In this document: positions 56,577-64,000 of the stretch, piece by piece
Numbering within the stretch: the stretch's first letter is position 1
Layout: each line of letters begins with the position of its first letter
DNA from: Saprospiraceae bacterium
Lineage (GTDB): Bacteria > Bacteroidota > Bacteroidia > Chitinophagales > Saprospiraceae
Reading direction: 5' to 3'
DNA: 64,000 nt
Assembly: GCA_958295895.1 (NCBI GenBank)
Contig: CATQHI010000002.1
Span: forward strand, 124,001-188,000
Translations under genes and position numbers: made by a program
The notes under the pieces: generated by a model
The model's database searches: none
The model's input: only the letters and a program-made list of their open reading frames with translations
Told to the model about the DNA's origin: nothing

Positions 56577-59444
56577 CTACTCCCCCCCAAACCGCTCCAC
56601 CAACCCCCGGATCCCCTCCTGCACCCGCCCCAACACCACCGCCCGCCGCAGAATACTCGGCTGCACCACCATAATCTCCTGCAACTCCGCCTGCGAGGGC
56701 TCCCGGCCGGAATACAAACTTTGATTAATCACCCGCTGCAACCCCGCCTCACTCAGGTGCTCCGCCTGCGCCAGCTCCACGATAGCCCGCTGTCGCTCCC
56801 CACTCATGAAGTTGTCGAACTCCTGGGCGATGTCCGCATCCTTACCGGCCCGCGGCAACTCGCGGTCGATAAACTTCTCGATCAGCTCCCGCTTACTGCG
56901 GAGCTGCACCTCCCCCGCCAGCCGGTTGTCGATCTCCTGGCGGCGAGCAGCCCGCTCCTCGGGCTTGGTGGCGGCGTGCAGACCGGCCAGTAGCTTCACG
57001 ATGTAGCTCACGTTCACCTGGTCGCGGTGGATCAGCTCCACCTCGAAGTCCACATCGTTCAGGATACTCACCTTGTGGAGTCGCTGCTCGCTGCGCACCT
57101 TGTCGCGCAGGTCCAGGTACTTGCTCTTGTAGTCTTCGAAGGTTTGGGCATCGATGGCGACCTCGTCCTCCGTATAATTGGAGAAGCCGGAGAGGATATT
57201 GTCTACGCGGATCAGCTTACGGAAGGCCTGCACGAAGGCCAGCTCCTCCTCCTCGGTCAGTAGCCGGTCGACGGACTCCGGTGTAGGCACGATAGCCAGC
57301 AGCTCCTGCAATGCCTCGTCGAACCGCTCCAGGTACACCTCGTAGGGCTCCATCAGGATCACCTCCTTGGCCTCCGGATTGGAAAAGAGCGCGATCGCCT
57401 CATCCGTCGCCGCCTTCAGGTTGCGGAAACTGACGATGTTGCCCTGACTCTTCACGTCGCCGATGATGCGGTTGGTACGACTGAAGGCCTGCACCAGCCC
57501 GTGGTAGCGCAGGTTCTTATCGACGTACAGCGTATTGACCAGCTTAGCGTCGAAACCAGTCAGGAACATATTCACCACGAGTAGGATGTCAACGCGGTCC
57601 CGGTCCTGGAAGCTGTCCCGCTCCCGGTCCTTGATGCGCCGCCCGATGTCCTTGTAGTAGCTGTAGAATTTCTTGCTGTCGCGGGTGGTAAAGCTCGTCC
57701 CGTACTGCACGTTGTAGTGGCCGATGAATTCCTCCAGCCGGTCGCGGGTGTGCACATTAGTCGGACCGTCGTTGTCAAAGTCCGGCTCCCCGATCATCCC
57801 GTCGGCCAATTTATCCTCCTCGTTCGCCGTATAGCTGAAAATGGTCGCGATGCGCAGCCCGGTCTCATCGCGCTCCCGGAACAGATCGTAGTAGCGGATC
57901 AAGTTATCCACGCTACTCACCGCGAAGATGGCCGTGAACTTCCGGTGGTGCGTCTTGCGGTCGTGGTTGGCGATGATCCAGTCGGTGACCTTCGCCAGCC
58001 GCCCCTCGTCATCGAGCAGCTCGCGGGTGTCGATGGCCTCTACGTCGATGTCCAGGTTCACGTCGTTGCCGTCCTCCCGGTTGCGGTAGCGGCCCACGTA
58101 CTCGATGCTGAACTTCAGTACGTTCTCGTCCTTGATCGCATTGGTGATCACGTACTTATGCAGACACCGCTTGAAGAGCGTCACCGTAGTTTGCTTCCCG
58201 CCCGGACCGGAGTACGCGTTCTCCGCAAAGATCGGCGTACCGGTAAAGCCAAACAGCTGCGCGCCCCGGAAGTAGTCCACGATCCGCCCGTGGGTCTCCC
58301 CGAACTGACTGCGGTGACATTCGTCAAAGATGAACACCACGCGCTTATCCCGTAAGTGCGCCATCCGCCGTTCGTAGCGCGGACCGGTAATGGCCGTATT
58401 TAGCTTTTGAATGGTCGTCACGATGAGATCGGTACCGTCGCCAAGTTGTTGCACCAGCGTCCCCGTATCCTCCGTCCCGTCCACACTCCCCTTACTAAAC
58501 TCATTGAACTCCCGGGTGGTCTGGTAGTCCAGGTCCTTACGGTCCACCACGAACACCACCTTATCTACCTCCGGCAGGGCCTTGAGCACCTGCGCCGCCT
58601 TGAAGCTGGTCAGCGTCTTGCCCGAGCCGGTCGTATGCCAGATGTAGCCGTTCTTCCGACTATTCTTCACCCGGTCGATGATGGCCTCCACCGCGTAGTA
58701 CTGGTAGGGCCGCAATACCATCAGGATCCGGTGCGTATGGTGCTGTACGATGTACTTACAGATCATCTTCGACACGTGGCACTTCTCCAGGAAAACCTCC
58801 GCAAAGTCCTCTAGCCGCGTAATGAGCTGGTTATCGGCGTCCGTCCAGTAAAAGGTCTGTTTATACTCCTGCCGCCGGTTATTGGCGTAATACTTGGTAT
58901 TGACGCCATTACTGATCACAAACAGCTGCACGTACTGGTACAGCCCCCGCGCTGCCCGAAAGCTGTGCTTGTGGTAGCGATTGATCTGATTGAAGGCCTC
59001 CTTCATCTCGATGCCGCGCCGCTTCAGCTCGATCTGTACCAGGGGCAGGCCATTGATGAGCAGGGTGACGTCGTAGCGGTTCCGGTACTTTCCCTCCAGC
59101 GTCACCTGGTTGGTCACCTGGTATTCGTTGCGGCACCAGTGCTGGGTATTGAGGAACTGGACGTAGGCGGAGGTGCCATCGTCGCGCGTCAGTTGCATGC
59201 GGTCGCGCAGGGTCCGGGCCCGGTCGAAGACATTACCCTTGTCCAGGTGGTTAAGCACTTTCTGGAACTCCCGGTCAGTCAGTTTTAGTCCGTTGTGCCG
59301 TTCCAGTTGCTGCTTAAGGTTGTTGAGGAGCGCAGCCTCGTCGAGTAAGGTGACCCGTGCGTAGCCTAGCGTGGTGAGTTGCTGTAGTAGTTGCTCTTCG
59401 AGTACGGCTTCGGACTGTGTGGTGCGGGTGCTGGGTGGGGGCAT
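56577..59444 (-). CDS. hsdR: type I restriction endonuclease, R (motor/nuclease) subunit
   Basis: 955 residues, intact. The N-terminal nuclease motif has Asp125 (NRYDVTLLINGLPL), Glu139 and Lys141 (VQIELKRRG). The SF2 motor follows with HTTGSGKTLTSFKAA (Walker A), FDECHRSQFGE (DECH) and VNMFLTGFDAK. HsdR joins HsdS and HsdM to translocate and cut DNA unmethylated at the target site. It lies 50 nt after the SecB-like gene; hsdS is at the far end of the island and hsdM is presumably outside the window. Confidence 0.94.
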   Translation of the reverse strand: MPPPSTRTTQSEAVLEEQLLQQLTTLGYARVTLLDEAALLNNLKQQLERHNGLKLTDREFQKVLNHLDKGNVFDRARTLRDRMQLTRDDGTSAYVQFLNTQHWCRNEYQVTNQVTLEGKYRNRYDVTLLINGLPLVQIELKRRGIEMKEAFNQINRYHKHSFRAARGLYQYVQLFVISNGVNTKYYANNRRQEYKQTFYWTDADNQLITRLEDFAEVFLEKCHVSKMICKYIVQHHTHRILMVLRPYQYYAVEAIIDRVKNSRKNGYIWHTTGSGKTLTSFKAAQVLKALPEVDKVVFVVDRKDLDYQTTREFNEFSKGSVDGTEDTGTLVQQLGDGTDLIVTTIQKLNTAITGPRYERRMAHLRDKRVVFIFDECHRSQFGETHGRIVDYFRGAQLFGFTGTPIFAENAYSGPGGKQTTVTLFKRCLHKYVITNAIKDENVLKFSIEYVGRYRNREDGNDVNLDIDVEAIDTRELLDDEGRLAKVTDWIIANHDRKTHHRKFTAIFAVSSVDNLIRYYDLFRERDETGLRIATIFSYTANEEDKLADGMIGEPDFDNDGPTNVHTRDRLEEFIGHYNVQYGTSFTTRDSKKFYSYYKDIGRRIKDRERDSFQDRDRVDILLVVNMFLTGFDAKLVNTLYVDKNLRYHGLVQAFSRTNRIIGDVKSQGNIVSFRNLKAATDEAIALFSNPEAKEVILMEPYEVYLERFDEALQELLAIVPTPESVDRLLTEEEELAFVQAFRKLIRVDNILSGFSNYTEDEVAIDAQTFEDYKSKYLDLRDKVRSEQRLHKVSILNDVDFEVELIHRDQVNVSYIVKLLAGLHAATKPEERAARRQEIDNRLAGEVQLRSKRELIEKFIDRELPRAGKDADIAQEFDNFMSGERQRAIVELAQAEHLSEAGLQRVINQSLYSGREPSQAELQEIMVVQPSILRRAVVLGRVQEGIRGLVERFGGE

Positions 59445-59445
59445 G

Positions 59446-59463
59446 GGGCGGGGTCGCGGGTGC
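59446..59463 (+). repeat. dispersed 18-mer, 16 of 18, at the hsdR start
   Basis: It is adjacent to the hsdR ATG (59442-59444) and identical in its two substitutions to the copy inside sprA at 21477. It occupies much of the 50-nt gap between the SecB-like gene and hsdR. Confidence 0.7.
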
Positions 59464-59494
59464 GGTAACGGTCTCGAATTCTCCGATCACCAAG

Positions 59495-59932
59495 TTATAC
59501 GGGATACTCCGTCGGCACCCCCTCCAGGAGTCGGGCGACGTCTATCGCTGGGAGCAGTGCTCTAGCCGGCGTCCGGGAGAGCCGTGCGTGTAAATAGCCC
59601 CGCAAGGCTCCAACCGTAAAGGCACCGAAGTGATCCAGCATGGGCTTTTCCAGTTTGATTACCCCTTCAGCGGGCACTAGACGCTCATCCCACGAGGCCT
59701 CCGTTAACCGGAATCCACAGGTGACGGCACAGACTACGAAGGCAGGCCCATCGTCTATGGACAATTCGGTATTGGCCCGGCAAAACACATTCCTATCCTC
59801 GGCCTCTACGGTGAAGGCCAGGCCGAGGCGGCCGGCGGGTTCCTTGCCCAACTCGAAGTGCTGCTGTAGGAAGGCGAACTCCTCGTCAACGATGCCCGCA
59901 TAGGTGAACTGAAAGCTAGGTGCCCCCTCCAT
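59495..59932 (-). CDS. SecB-like chaperone of a TAC module
   Basis: 145 residues. By eye it follows the SecB order: strand 1 (FQFTYAGIVDEEFAFL), the long strands (RNVFCRANTELSIDDGPAFVVCAVTCGF), then the helical end FGAFTVGALRGYLHARLSRTPARALLPAIDVARLL, which parallels [36 protein letters not shown]-type ends of SecB. The gene starts one base after the antitoxin stop, third in the order toxin-antitoxin-chaperone. In known TAC modules the chaperone protects the antitoxin from degradation. The assignment is from visual alignment, without a profile search. Confidence 0.7.
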   Translation of the reverse strand: MEGAPSFQFTYAGIVDEEFAFLQQHFELGKEPAGRLGLAFTVEAEDRNVFCRANTELSIDDGPAFVVCAVTCGFRLTEASWDERLVPAEGVIKLEKPMLDHFGAFTVGALRGYLHARLSRTPARALLPAIDVARLLEGVPTEYPV

Positions 59933-59933
59933 A

Positions 59934-60461
59934 CTACCCGGTGGTTAAGAATTGATCCTGCTCATGTACGGTCAAAAGGCTCCCACAGTAGGTAGCCACG
60001 ACGCTGCGACCACCGAACTTATCTAGTGATGGCGCCCTGGCTACATCCTCCATACCCTCGTCCAAGCCCGCGGGAAAGGTGACCGTAAGTAGCTTGCCTG
60101 CACCGGCTCGCGGTCTTTCTTCCAGCGCGCGAACACTTCGGTACGCTTCTGCGGAGCTCACCCGGGGGTGGGCAGAGACGAAACTCGCAGCCTTCCAGGC
60201 GGTAACCGTCTTCAACACACTCACCCCCAGTACCGCTTCGATCTTTGCAAGCGATTTGAGGGTGAAGTTGTGCCCCGGAGTCAACCACTTGCTAACCTCG
60301 GACTCCTGTTTGCCTAACTTCTTGGCCAGATCAGCCTGCTTCCAGCCTTTTCGTGTTAGCTCCATATGGATCTGATCGATGATCTCCACGGAGGTTTTCA
60401 TAAACCTGCGCGTCTCTGCCGGAGTCTGTTCGAGTATTTTCTTAAATCGCTTGCTTCCCAT
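59934..60461 (-). CDS. HigA-like antitoxin with C-terminal extension
   Basis: 175 residues from ATG 60461, four nt after the toxin stop. The Xre-type helix-turn-helix is at about residues 38-62 (KGWKQADLAKKLGKQESEVSKWL) with HNFTLKSLAKIEAVLG following, as in HigA-type antitoxins. About 90 further residues extend beyond the HTH domain (AWKAASFVSAHPRVSS and on). In TAC systems such an extension is the chaperone-addiction region bound by the SecB-like partner. It probably represses its own promoter at 61091-61122. Confidence 0.78.
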   Translation of the reverse strand: MGSKRFKKILEQTPAETRRFMKTSVEIIDQIHMELTRKGWKQADLAKKLGKQESEVSKWLTPGHNFTLKSLAKIEAVLGVSVLKTVTAWKAASFVSAHPRVSSAEAYRSVRALEERPRAGAGKLLTVTFPAGLDEGMEDVARAPSLDKFGGRSVVATYCGSLLTVHEQDQFLTTG

Positions 60462-60465
60462 GGTT

Positions 60466-61017
60466 CTATAGTTCAAATTCAGGCTCGCCACTACGGGTCG
60501 AGCGAAACTCATCGTCGACGACTTCAAGGTCACCGTCTCGAAATAATTGCCCGATCCGCCGACTAATACGGACAGCATCTTCGAAGTAGGGCCGTACGTT
60601 CTCGCAGTCCTGCGCGGTCCGTGCTGTTTTGATCCCGCCGTTCAGTAAGATCACAATACGTTCGCTCCACCGGATGCAGTACAACCTAATGGGATTACTA
60701 TAGCCGACGAGAATCTCCCCCCCGTAACGCGCTGCTTGCGGTAGGGCGTGCGCACCGTGTTCGGGTCGAAAGTATCGCTCTTCCGCTCCGTACAAGGCGA
60801 TCACTTCAAGTAAAGCCATAAGCTCTCCAAAGTGCTCGAGGTGGTCGTTCTCTTCTTCGGTGAAGAATCGAATGAAGTCATCCGTTTCGCTCTCATCGTT
60901 CCACGTTTCTCCGTCGGCACTCATGCGCACCGTGTAAAGCAGCGTCTCTCCCTCTTCCGCTCGTTCGCGAAACACCTCCAGTTTGACGAAGTTCTTCACT
61001 TTTAAGTTAAGATCCAA
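60466..61017 (-). CDS. putative RelE/HigB-like toxin of a TAC module
   Basis: 183 residues. The C-terminal third has the RelE-superfamily pattern: NPIRLYCIRWSERIVILLNGGIKTA then helices (DCENVRPYFEDAVRISRRI). The N-terminal half is long and acidic (ETDDFIRFFTEEENDHLEHFGEL), as in an uncharacterised Bacteroidota family that is regularly followed by an Xre antitoxin. RelE/HigB toxins cut mRNA at the ribosome. It is the first gene after the promoter. I call it a toxin mainly from gene order and this partial likeness. Confidence 0.62.
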   Translation of the reverse strand: MDLNLKVKNFVKLEVFRERAEEGETLLYTVRMSADGETWNDESETDDFIRFFTEEENDHLEHFGELMALLEVIALYGAEERYFRPEHGAHALPQAARYGGEILVGYSNPIRLYCIRWSERIVILLNGGIKTARTAQDCENVRPYFEDAVRISRRIGQLFRDGDLEVVDDEFRSTRSGEPEFEL

Positions 61018-61415
61018 GGGTTTATTCTAGAAACTTGTTAGAAGTCACGGAAGCAGACTACCAACAAATCCTTTTGTCGCCCGTAATCTACAAACTTAAA
61101 GTGGGAATTTCCTAGGTGCAAAAGGTGCGTAGTCGCTGGAGGCAACGCTTAGGTCCAGATTCGCTAGGGAACAATTACCGTAAACGGCGCTAGGCCCACC
61201 GCAAAGTCGGTGAAGGTTTTGAAGCCCGATATTTCTGTGCGCGTAATCATGCCTAGACTACTTGTCGGTGGGTAAGTTACTCACTTCGGACGTCGTTCAA
61301 GAGTCGTACGCTGAGTTCACTAGCCGGTTCGAATGCACTCTGATTCCAACCCGGCCTTCCACCCCACGCCGGGTCGCTTTCAACTAGCCACCCGCCGACT
61401 CGCCCCCCGCCACCG
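61018..61415. other. 398-nt intergenic region upstream of the TAC operon
   Basis: No ORF or RNA gene is evident. It carries the TAC promoter near its left end. A TTCGAAT at about 61330 recalls a tRNA T-loop, but no tRNA fold can be drawn around it. The rest shows no repeat found elsewhere in the window. Confidence 0.6.
61091..61122 (-). promoter_or_regulatory. promoter of the TAC operon
   Basis: The minus strand has TTTG (61119-61122), 20 nt, then TAAGTTTG (61091-61098), an exact match to the Bacteroidota TTTG-N20-TAnnTTTG pattern. The start site would be near 61084, giving a 5' leader of about 67 nt before the toxin ATG. Confidence 0.72.
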
Positions 61416-61886
61416 TTAAAGTCGCACTACCCGGAACACCCGCTTCCCCACCCAAAAAGGCAGTAGGACTGGCCCGATTATACCCGCGATAAAGACCTTC
61501 ACGGCAAAGTAGATCACCCACCCCACCAGCGGCAAAAACAAAAAGATGCTACTGGTCAACGAGGAAAGACTACGCCAGCCCACGATCAGCGCCGCCGACA
61601 TATAGAGCAGAAACGCCCAGTCGAAGACTCCACCCGCCTTTAAGTTAAGCCCCGAGTTGCTGGACAGTAGGACGACGTTGAGGTAGAAGTACGTCAGCGC
61701 GACCGCCCCAGCGAGCAGTACGGCCAGTTCATTATACAGCCTCCCGATCTCTTTGCTTATGCGGCGCTCGTAGCAGCGCTCGCAGAGCACCGTGGTGTAG
61801 CGGTGCGCGCAGTTGCTACAAAGCCCCGAGTTACAGTCCGGACAGGTGCTGACGATACTGGTGGTGGGGTGATTGATGCATTGCAG
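61416..61886 (-). CDS. membrane protein with N-terminal B-box-like zinc finger
   Basis: About 156 residues. The N-terminus reads CINHPTTSIVSTCPDCNSGL then CSNCAHRY and LCERCYERR: eight or more Cys/His in B-box order. About three to four membrane segments follow. The start is uncertain: the first in-frame codon after a stop is near a run of ten G (61885-61895), where no ATG is in frame, so I take CTG 61886; a GTG at 61790 would delete the zinc finger. A wrong G count could hide the true start. Function unknown; the location inside a defence island is suggestive only. Confidence 0.6.
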   Translation of the reverse strand: MQCINHPTTSIVSTCPDCNSGLCSNCAHRYTTVLCERCYERRISKEIGRLYNELAVLLAGAVALTYFYLNVVLLSSNSGLNLKAGGVFDWAFLLYMSAALIVGWRSLSSLTSSIFLFLPLVGWVIYFAVKVFIAGIIGPVLLPFWVGKRVFRVVRL

Positions 61887-61991
61887 GGGGGGGGGTGTTC
61901 AGAGTGCCTCGATCACCAAATTTAACGAACGAAGGCCAATTGTGCAAAGCGTCACCCATCAAGGTCGAGGCGTTGTACGCCGGGCGTGTGA

Positions 61992-62648
61992 CTACCCGAT
62001 ACTACGTAGCCCCTCCACCCACTCCCGAAAATGCGGACACCGTTCCAGCAGCCGCTCCATCCCGATCTCCTGCGCCAGTATGGCCCCATAGACAACCTTG
62101 TCGTAGATCGGTAATATTCGCTCTAACCGCTTTGAGGGCGCGGTCACTTTACTATCATTGATGTCCTCCGGATTCGGGTAGGCGGCAGCAATCCGATCCA
62201 GCTCAGCGGCATCCGCAAACTCTGTAACGGAAAAGTTGTCATGGAAGACCTTCACGTGACTGAATAGCAGCGCTTCAAATTCGTGCAACTGGATGTACGG
62301 TACGAACCGGTGGCGTAGCTCCTCCGCGAGCGCTTCCTGCATTCCTGACTCCATCCCCTGGACCCGGTTAGTAGAGGTAGCTGATCCTATTTCAACAAAC
62401 CCCGGTACCTCATGCTTCTTCCGAATACCGTATAGATCGATGAAGGTGGTAACGTAGGCAGCCGTATCCTGCTTAAGGTGCATCTCCAGTTGTCGCTTCA
62501 GGACCGCCCACTGCACCATGCCCCCGCGGCTTTGCTTTATCAGGGGTGGTTGAACCTGAATACCGAATGGCAGCAGGTACGGTCCCAGCATATCCCGGCA
62601 AAACTCCCGCTCCGTCTCCCCCTCACAAACAACAATCAATCGCGTCAC
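61992..62648 (-). CDS. DUF4276 (TOPRIM-like) protein paired with an AAA ATPase
   Basis: 218 residues, GTG start overlapping the ATPase stop (GTGA). The N-terminal VVCEGETEREFCRDML resembles the first acidic motif of TOPRIM nucleases (EGxTE), and VTTFIDLYGI.. supplies a second acidic strand; HEFEALLFS is a hallmark of DUF4276. ATPase plus TOPRIM-like pairs such as OLD-type and PARIS-type systems act in phage defence. Direct function for DUF4276 is not established. Confidence 0.78.
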   Translation of the reverse strand: MTRLIVVCEGETEREFCRDMLGPYLLPFGIQVQPPLIKQSRGGMVQWAVLKRQLEMHLKQDTAAYVTTFIDLYGIRKKHEVPGFVEIGSATSTNRVQGMESGMQEALAEELRHRFVPYIQLHEFEALLFSHVKVFHDNFSVTEFADAAELDRIAAAYPNPEDINDSKVTAPSKRLERILPIYDKVVYGAILAQEIGMERLLERCPHFREWVEGLRSIG

Positions 62649-63700
62649 GGCTGCCCTCCTTGGATGATGTTCCTACTCCATAGATCGCCGAGTGTATACT
62701 CCTCTAGCCACTGTTCGAGTTCTTCCGCCCGTAGGCGATTGAATTGACTGGCCCCGTCTACATTATCTACGGTGATGATATCCCCTGGTTCAAAGTGGCT
62801 GATTAGGGTGGTAGATTGCGTAGCCACGATCACTTTGCTTCCCCGTTGGCTAGCTTGTTTGATCATTCCGGCAAGCTTAGCAATGGCTACGGGGTGTAAG
62901 CCTAGCTCGGGCTCATCAATAATGATGAGTTTGGGTAGTTCGGGCTGTAAGAATAGCGTAGTAAGTGCGATGAACCTAAGTGTGCCGTCCGAAAGATCGT
63001 CTGGACCATAGACGTAATCGCTGTAACGATCACGCCACTGAAGTCTAACAAAGTCGTTTTCGTTGGGCTGGAAGAAGAAGTCCTCAAAATAGTCTGCAAC
63101 GGATCGAATAACTTTGATAATACGGCGATAAGCGCTACCCTCAAATGCGCGTATCCTATGAAGTATTGATGCAAGATTAATTCCGTTAAAATATAGATAG
63201 TACGCATCATTAGCTAGATGGGTCATCTGTGTAAACGGTGAGTTACTACTTGTATCCTCAAAATGGTATACTCTGAGGTTTTTCAAAAATTCTAACAGCG
63301 AGTGCGTCTTGTGACTTAACCCAAGACGGTGTAAGTTTGATTCCTTGCCGGACGCACCAAGTTGTTCGCAAGCACCCTGATAGCAAAACTCTTCTTTCTC
63401 AAAATGAAACGCATTGTCGCGCTCAATCAAACTAAAGCTATAGGATATTATGTCGCCTAGCTTTAGAACAGCAGCTAGTTCCAAAACAGCTTTTTGGCCA
63501 TGATAAAGCTGTCTTCTCGTACCGCCGGCTAAATTTACTGAAGACTCAAGGCGCTCAGCACGAAGAGTGCTTAGAAAATTGAAAAAAGAAATAAAATTAC
63601 TCTTCCCAGCCCCATTCCCCCCAATCAACACATTGATCGGCCGAATCTCCACCGTCTGGTCCCTGATCGACTTATACCCCCTGATCGTAATCTCATCCAT
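62645..63700 (-). CDS. AAA/ABC-type ATPase (OLD-like) of an ATPase-DUF4276 pair
   Basis: 351 residues. It has Walker A GGNGAGKSNFISFF near residue 30, an ABC signature-like DLSDGTLRFIAL, Walker B LIIIDEPELGLHP and the H-loop region VIVATQSTTLISHF, the SMC/RecF-like layout of AAA_21/OLD ATPases. The gene is visibly richer in A and T (especially 63000-63650) than its neighbours, which fits transfer from elsewhere. It lies 37 nt after hsdS and overlaps DUF4276, so the pair is probably cotranscribed with the restriction genes. Confidence 0.88.
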   Translation of the reverse strand: MDEITIRGYKSIRDQTVEIRPINVLIGGNGAGKSNFISFFNFLSTLRAERLESSVNLAGGTRRQLYHGQKAVLELAAVLKLGDIISYSFSLIERDNAFHFEKEEFCYQGACEQLGASGKESNLHRLGLSHKTHSLLEFLKNLRVYHFEDTSSNSPFTQMTHLANDAYYLYFNGINLASILHRIRAFEGSAYRRIIKVIRSVADYFEDFFFQPNENDFVRLQWRDRYSDYVYGPDDLSDGTLRFIALTTLFLQPELPKLIIIDEPELGLHPVAIAKLAGMIKQASQRGSKVIVATQSTTLISHFEPGDIITVDNVDGASQFNRLRAEELEQWLEEYTLGDLWSRNIIQGGQP

Positions 63701-63736
63701 AGCACATGCCTTGCTTCACTCCCTTAAGGTACGCCC

Positions 63737-64000
63737 TCACACAAACATCCCCTGCAACAACCCCCGCTTAAACGCCACCGCCCCCGCCAGCTGCCGCTCC
63801 ACCAGCCCAATGCGGGCGTCGAGAGCGCGTAGGAAGGTGGCGATGCGGCGTTGCTCGGGGAGGGGTGGATACGGAATTTTGAGTGCAGCAAAAGCGCCAT
63901 AGCTTATCTGCTTGCCTTCGCGGATACCTACTGTAGTTTTGCTGAGTCGTTCGACAAAACGGTCTTTCTTAAAATATGCTTTATAGAAGTCATCGACAAT
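63737..64000 (-). CDS. hsdS: type I restriction specificity subunit, C-terminal part
   Basis: The last 87 residues are visible; the gene continues past the window edge. The end of the second target-recognition domain (GAFAALKIPYPPLPEQRRIATFLRALDARIGLVERQ) is the standard HsdS motif, with PPLPEQRRIA leading into the conserved coiled-coil spacer. HsdS sets the DNA target of the complex. It ends 37 nt before the ATPase gene. Confidence 0.92.
   Translation of the reverse strand: MVDDFYKAYFKKDRFVERLSKTTVGIREGKQISYGAFAALKIPYPPLPEQRRIATFLRALDARIGLVERQLAGAVAFKRGLLQGMFV

Noticed and set aside
61320..61350. Possible tRNA (TTCGAAT T-loop-like sequence)
   Set aside because: The bases on either side do not pair as a T stem and no acceptor or anticodon arm can be drawn.

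Overview
The window is a GC-rich chromosomal segment from a member of the Bacteroidota, most likely a Lewinella-like saprospirian (phylum sure, family tentative). The evidence is a SprA-type gliding/type 9 secretion (T9SS) translocon next to ruvA, a T9SS C-terminal sorting domain on a secreted phosphatase, Bacteroidota-style promoters (TTTG or TTG, then about 20 nt, then TAnnTTTG), poor Shine-Dalgarno sites with many GTG/TTG starts, and a myxol/saproxanthin-type carotenoid desaturase.

Layout. 0-7.5 kb: a partial cytochrome lipoprotein, two TonB C-terminal-domain proteins, a CadI/ArsI-like metalloenzyme beside a decayed ECF sigma gene, a secreted sugar isomerase/epimerase, a TPR protein and an M24 aminopeptidase. 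7.5-21 kb: an Lhr-type helicase, pssA-purS, msrB-msrA, iscS-iscU-iscA with a second IscA, a methyltransferase, a sorbosone-dehydrogenase/cytochrome pair, an OmpA-like protein and a flavin/2Fe-2S reductase. 21-29 kb: sprA and ruvA. 29-41 kb: a cupin, a wrecked sulfatase beside rnpB, a carotenoid desaturase, an OmpA lipoprotein, gatA, a MATE transporter, and a SAM-riboswitch-led methionine locus (metY, a DUF433/DUF5615 toxin-antitoxin pair, DinB, metX). 41-56 kb: a T9SS-exported PhoD phosphatase, a membrane pyrophosphatase, purK, an RND efflux operon, a DUF58 protein and two exported ferritin-like proteins. 56.5-64 kb: a defence island in which a type I restriction locus (hsdS ... hsdR) encloses an AAA ATPase/DUF4276 pair, a B-box membrane protein and a three-gene toxin-antitoxin-SecB-like chaperone (TAC) module with its own promoter.

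Two things stand out. The first is the TAC module inside the type I restriction locus. The second is a dispersed 18-bp element, GGGCGGGGCCGCAGGTGC, with five perfect copies and about ten more at 16-17 of 18 matches. It lies in both orientations, between genes and inside genes in several reading frames, so protein coding cannot explain it. Other repeat families and long palindromes are also present.

Many conserved genes (sprA, hppA, gatA, the RND adaptor and outer-membrane genes, the ferritin-like pair, Uma2) are broken by frameshifts. Where I could reconstruct the expected reading, the breaks are nearly all single-base changes in short homopolymers, mostly one base too many. I treat these as probable sequencing errors, not pseudogenes. 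The sulfatase and the ECF sigma gene carry deletions or a nonsense codon and look truly decayed.
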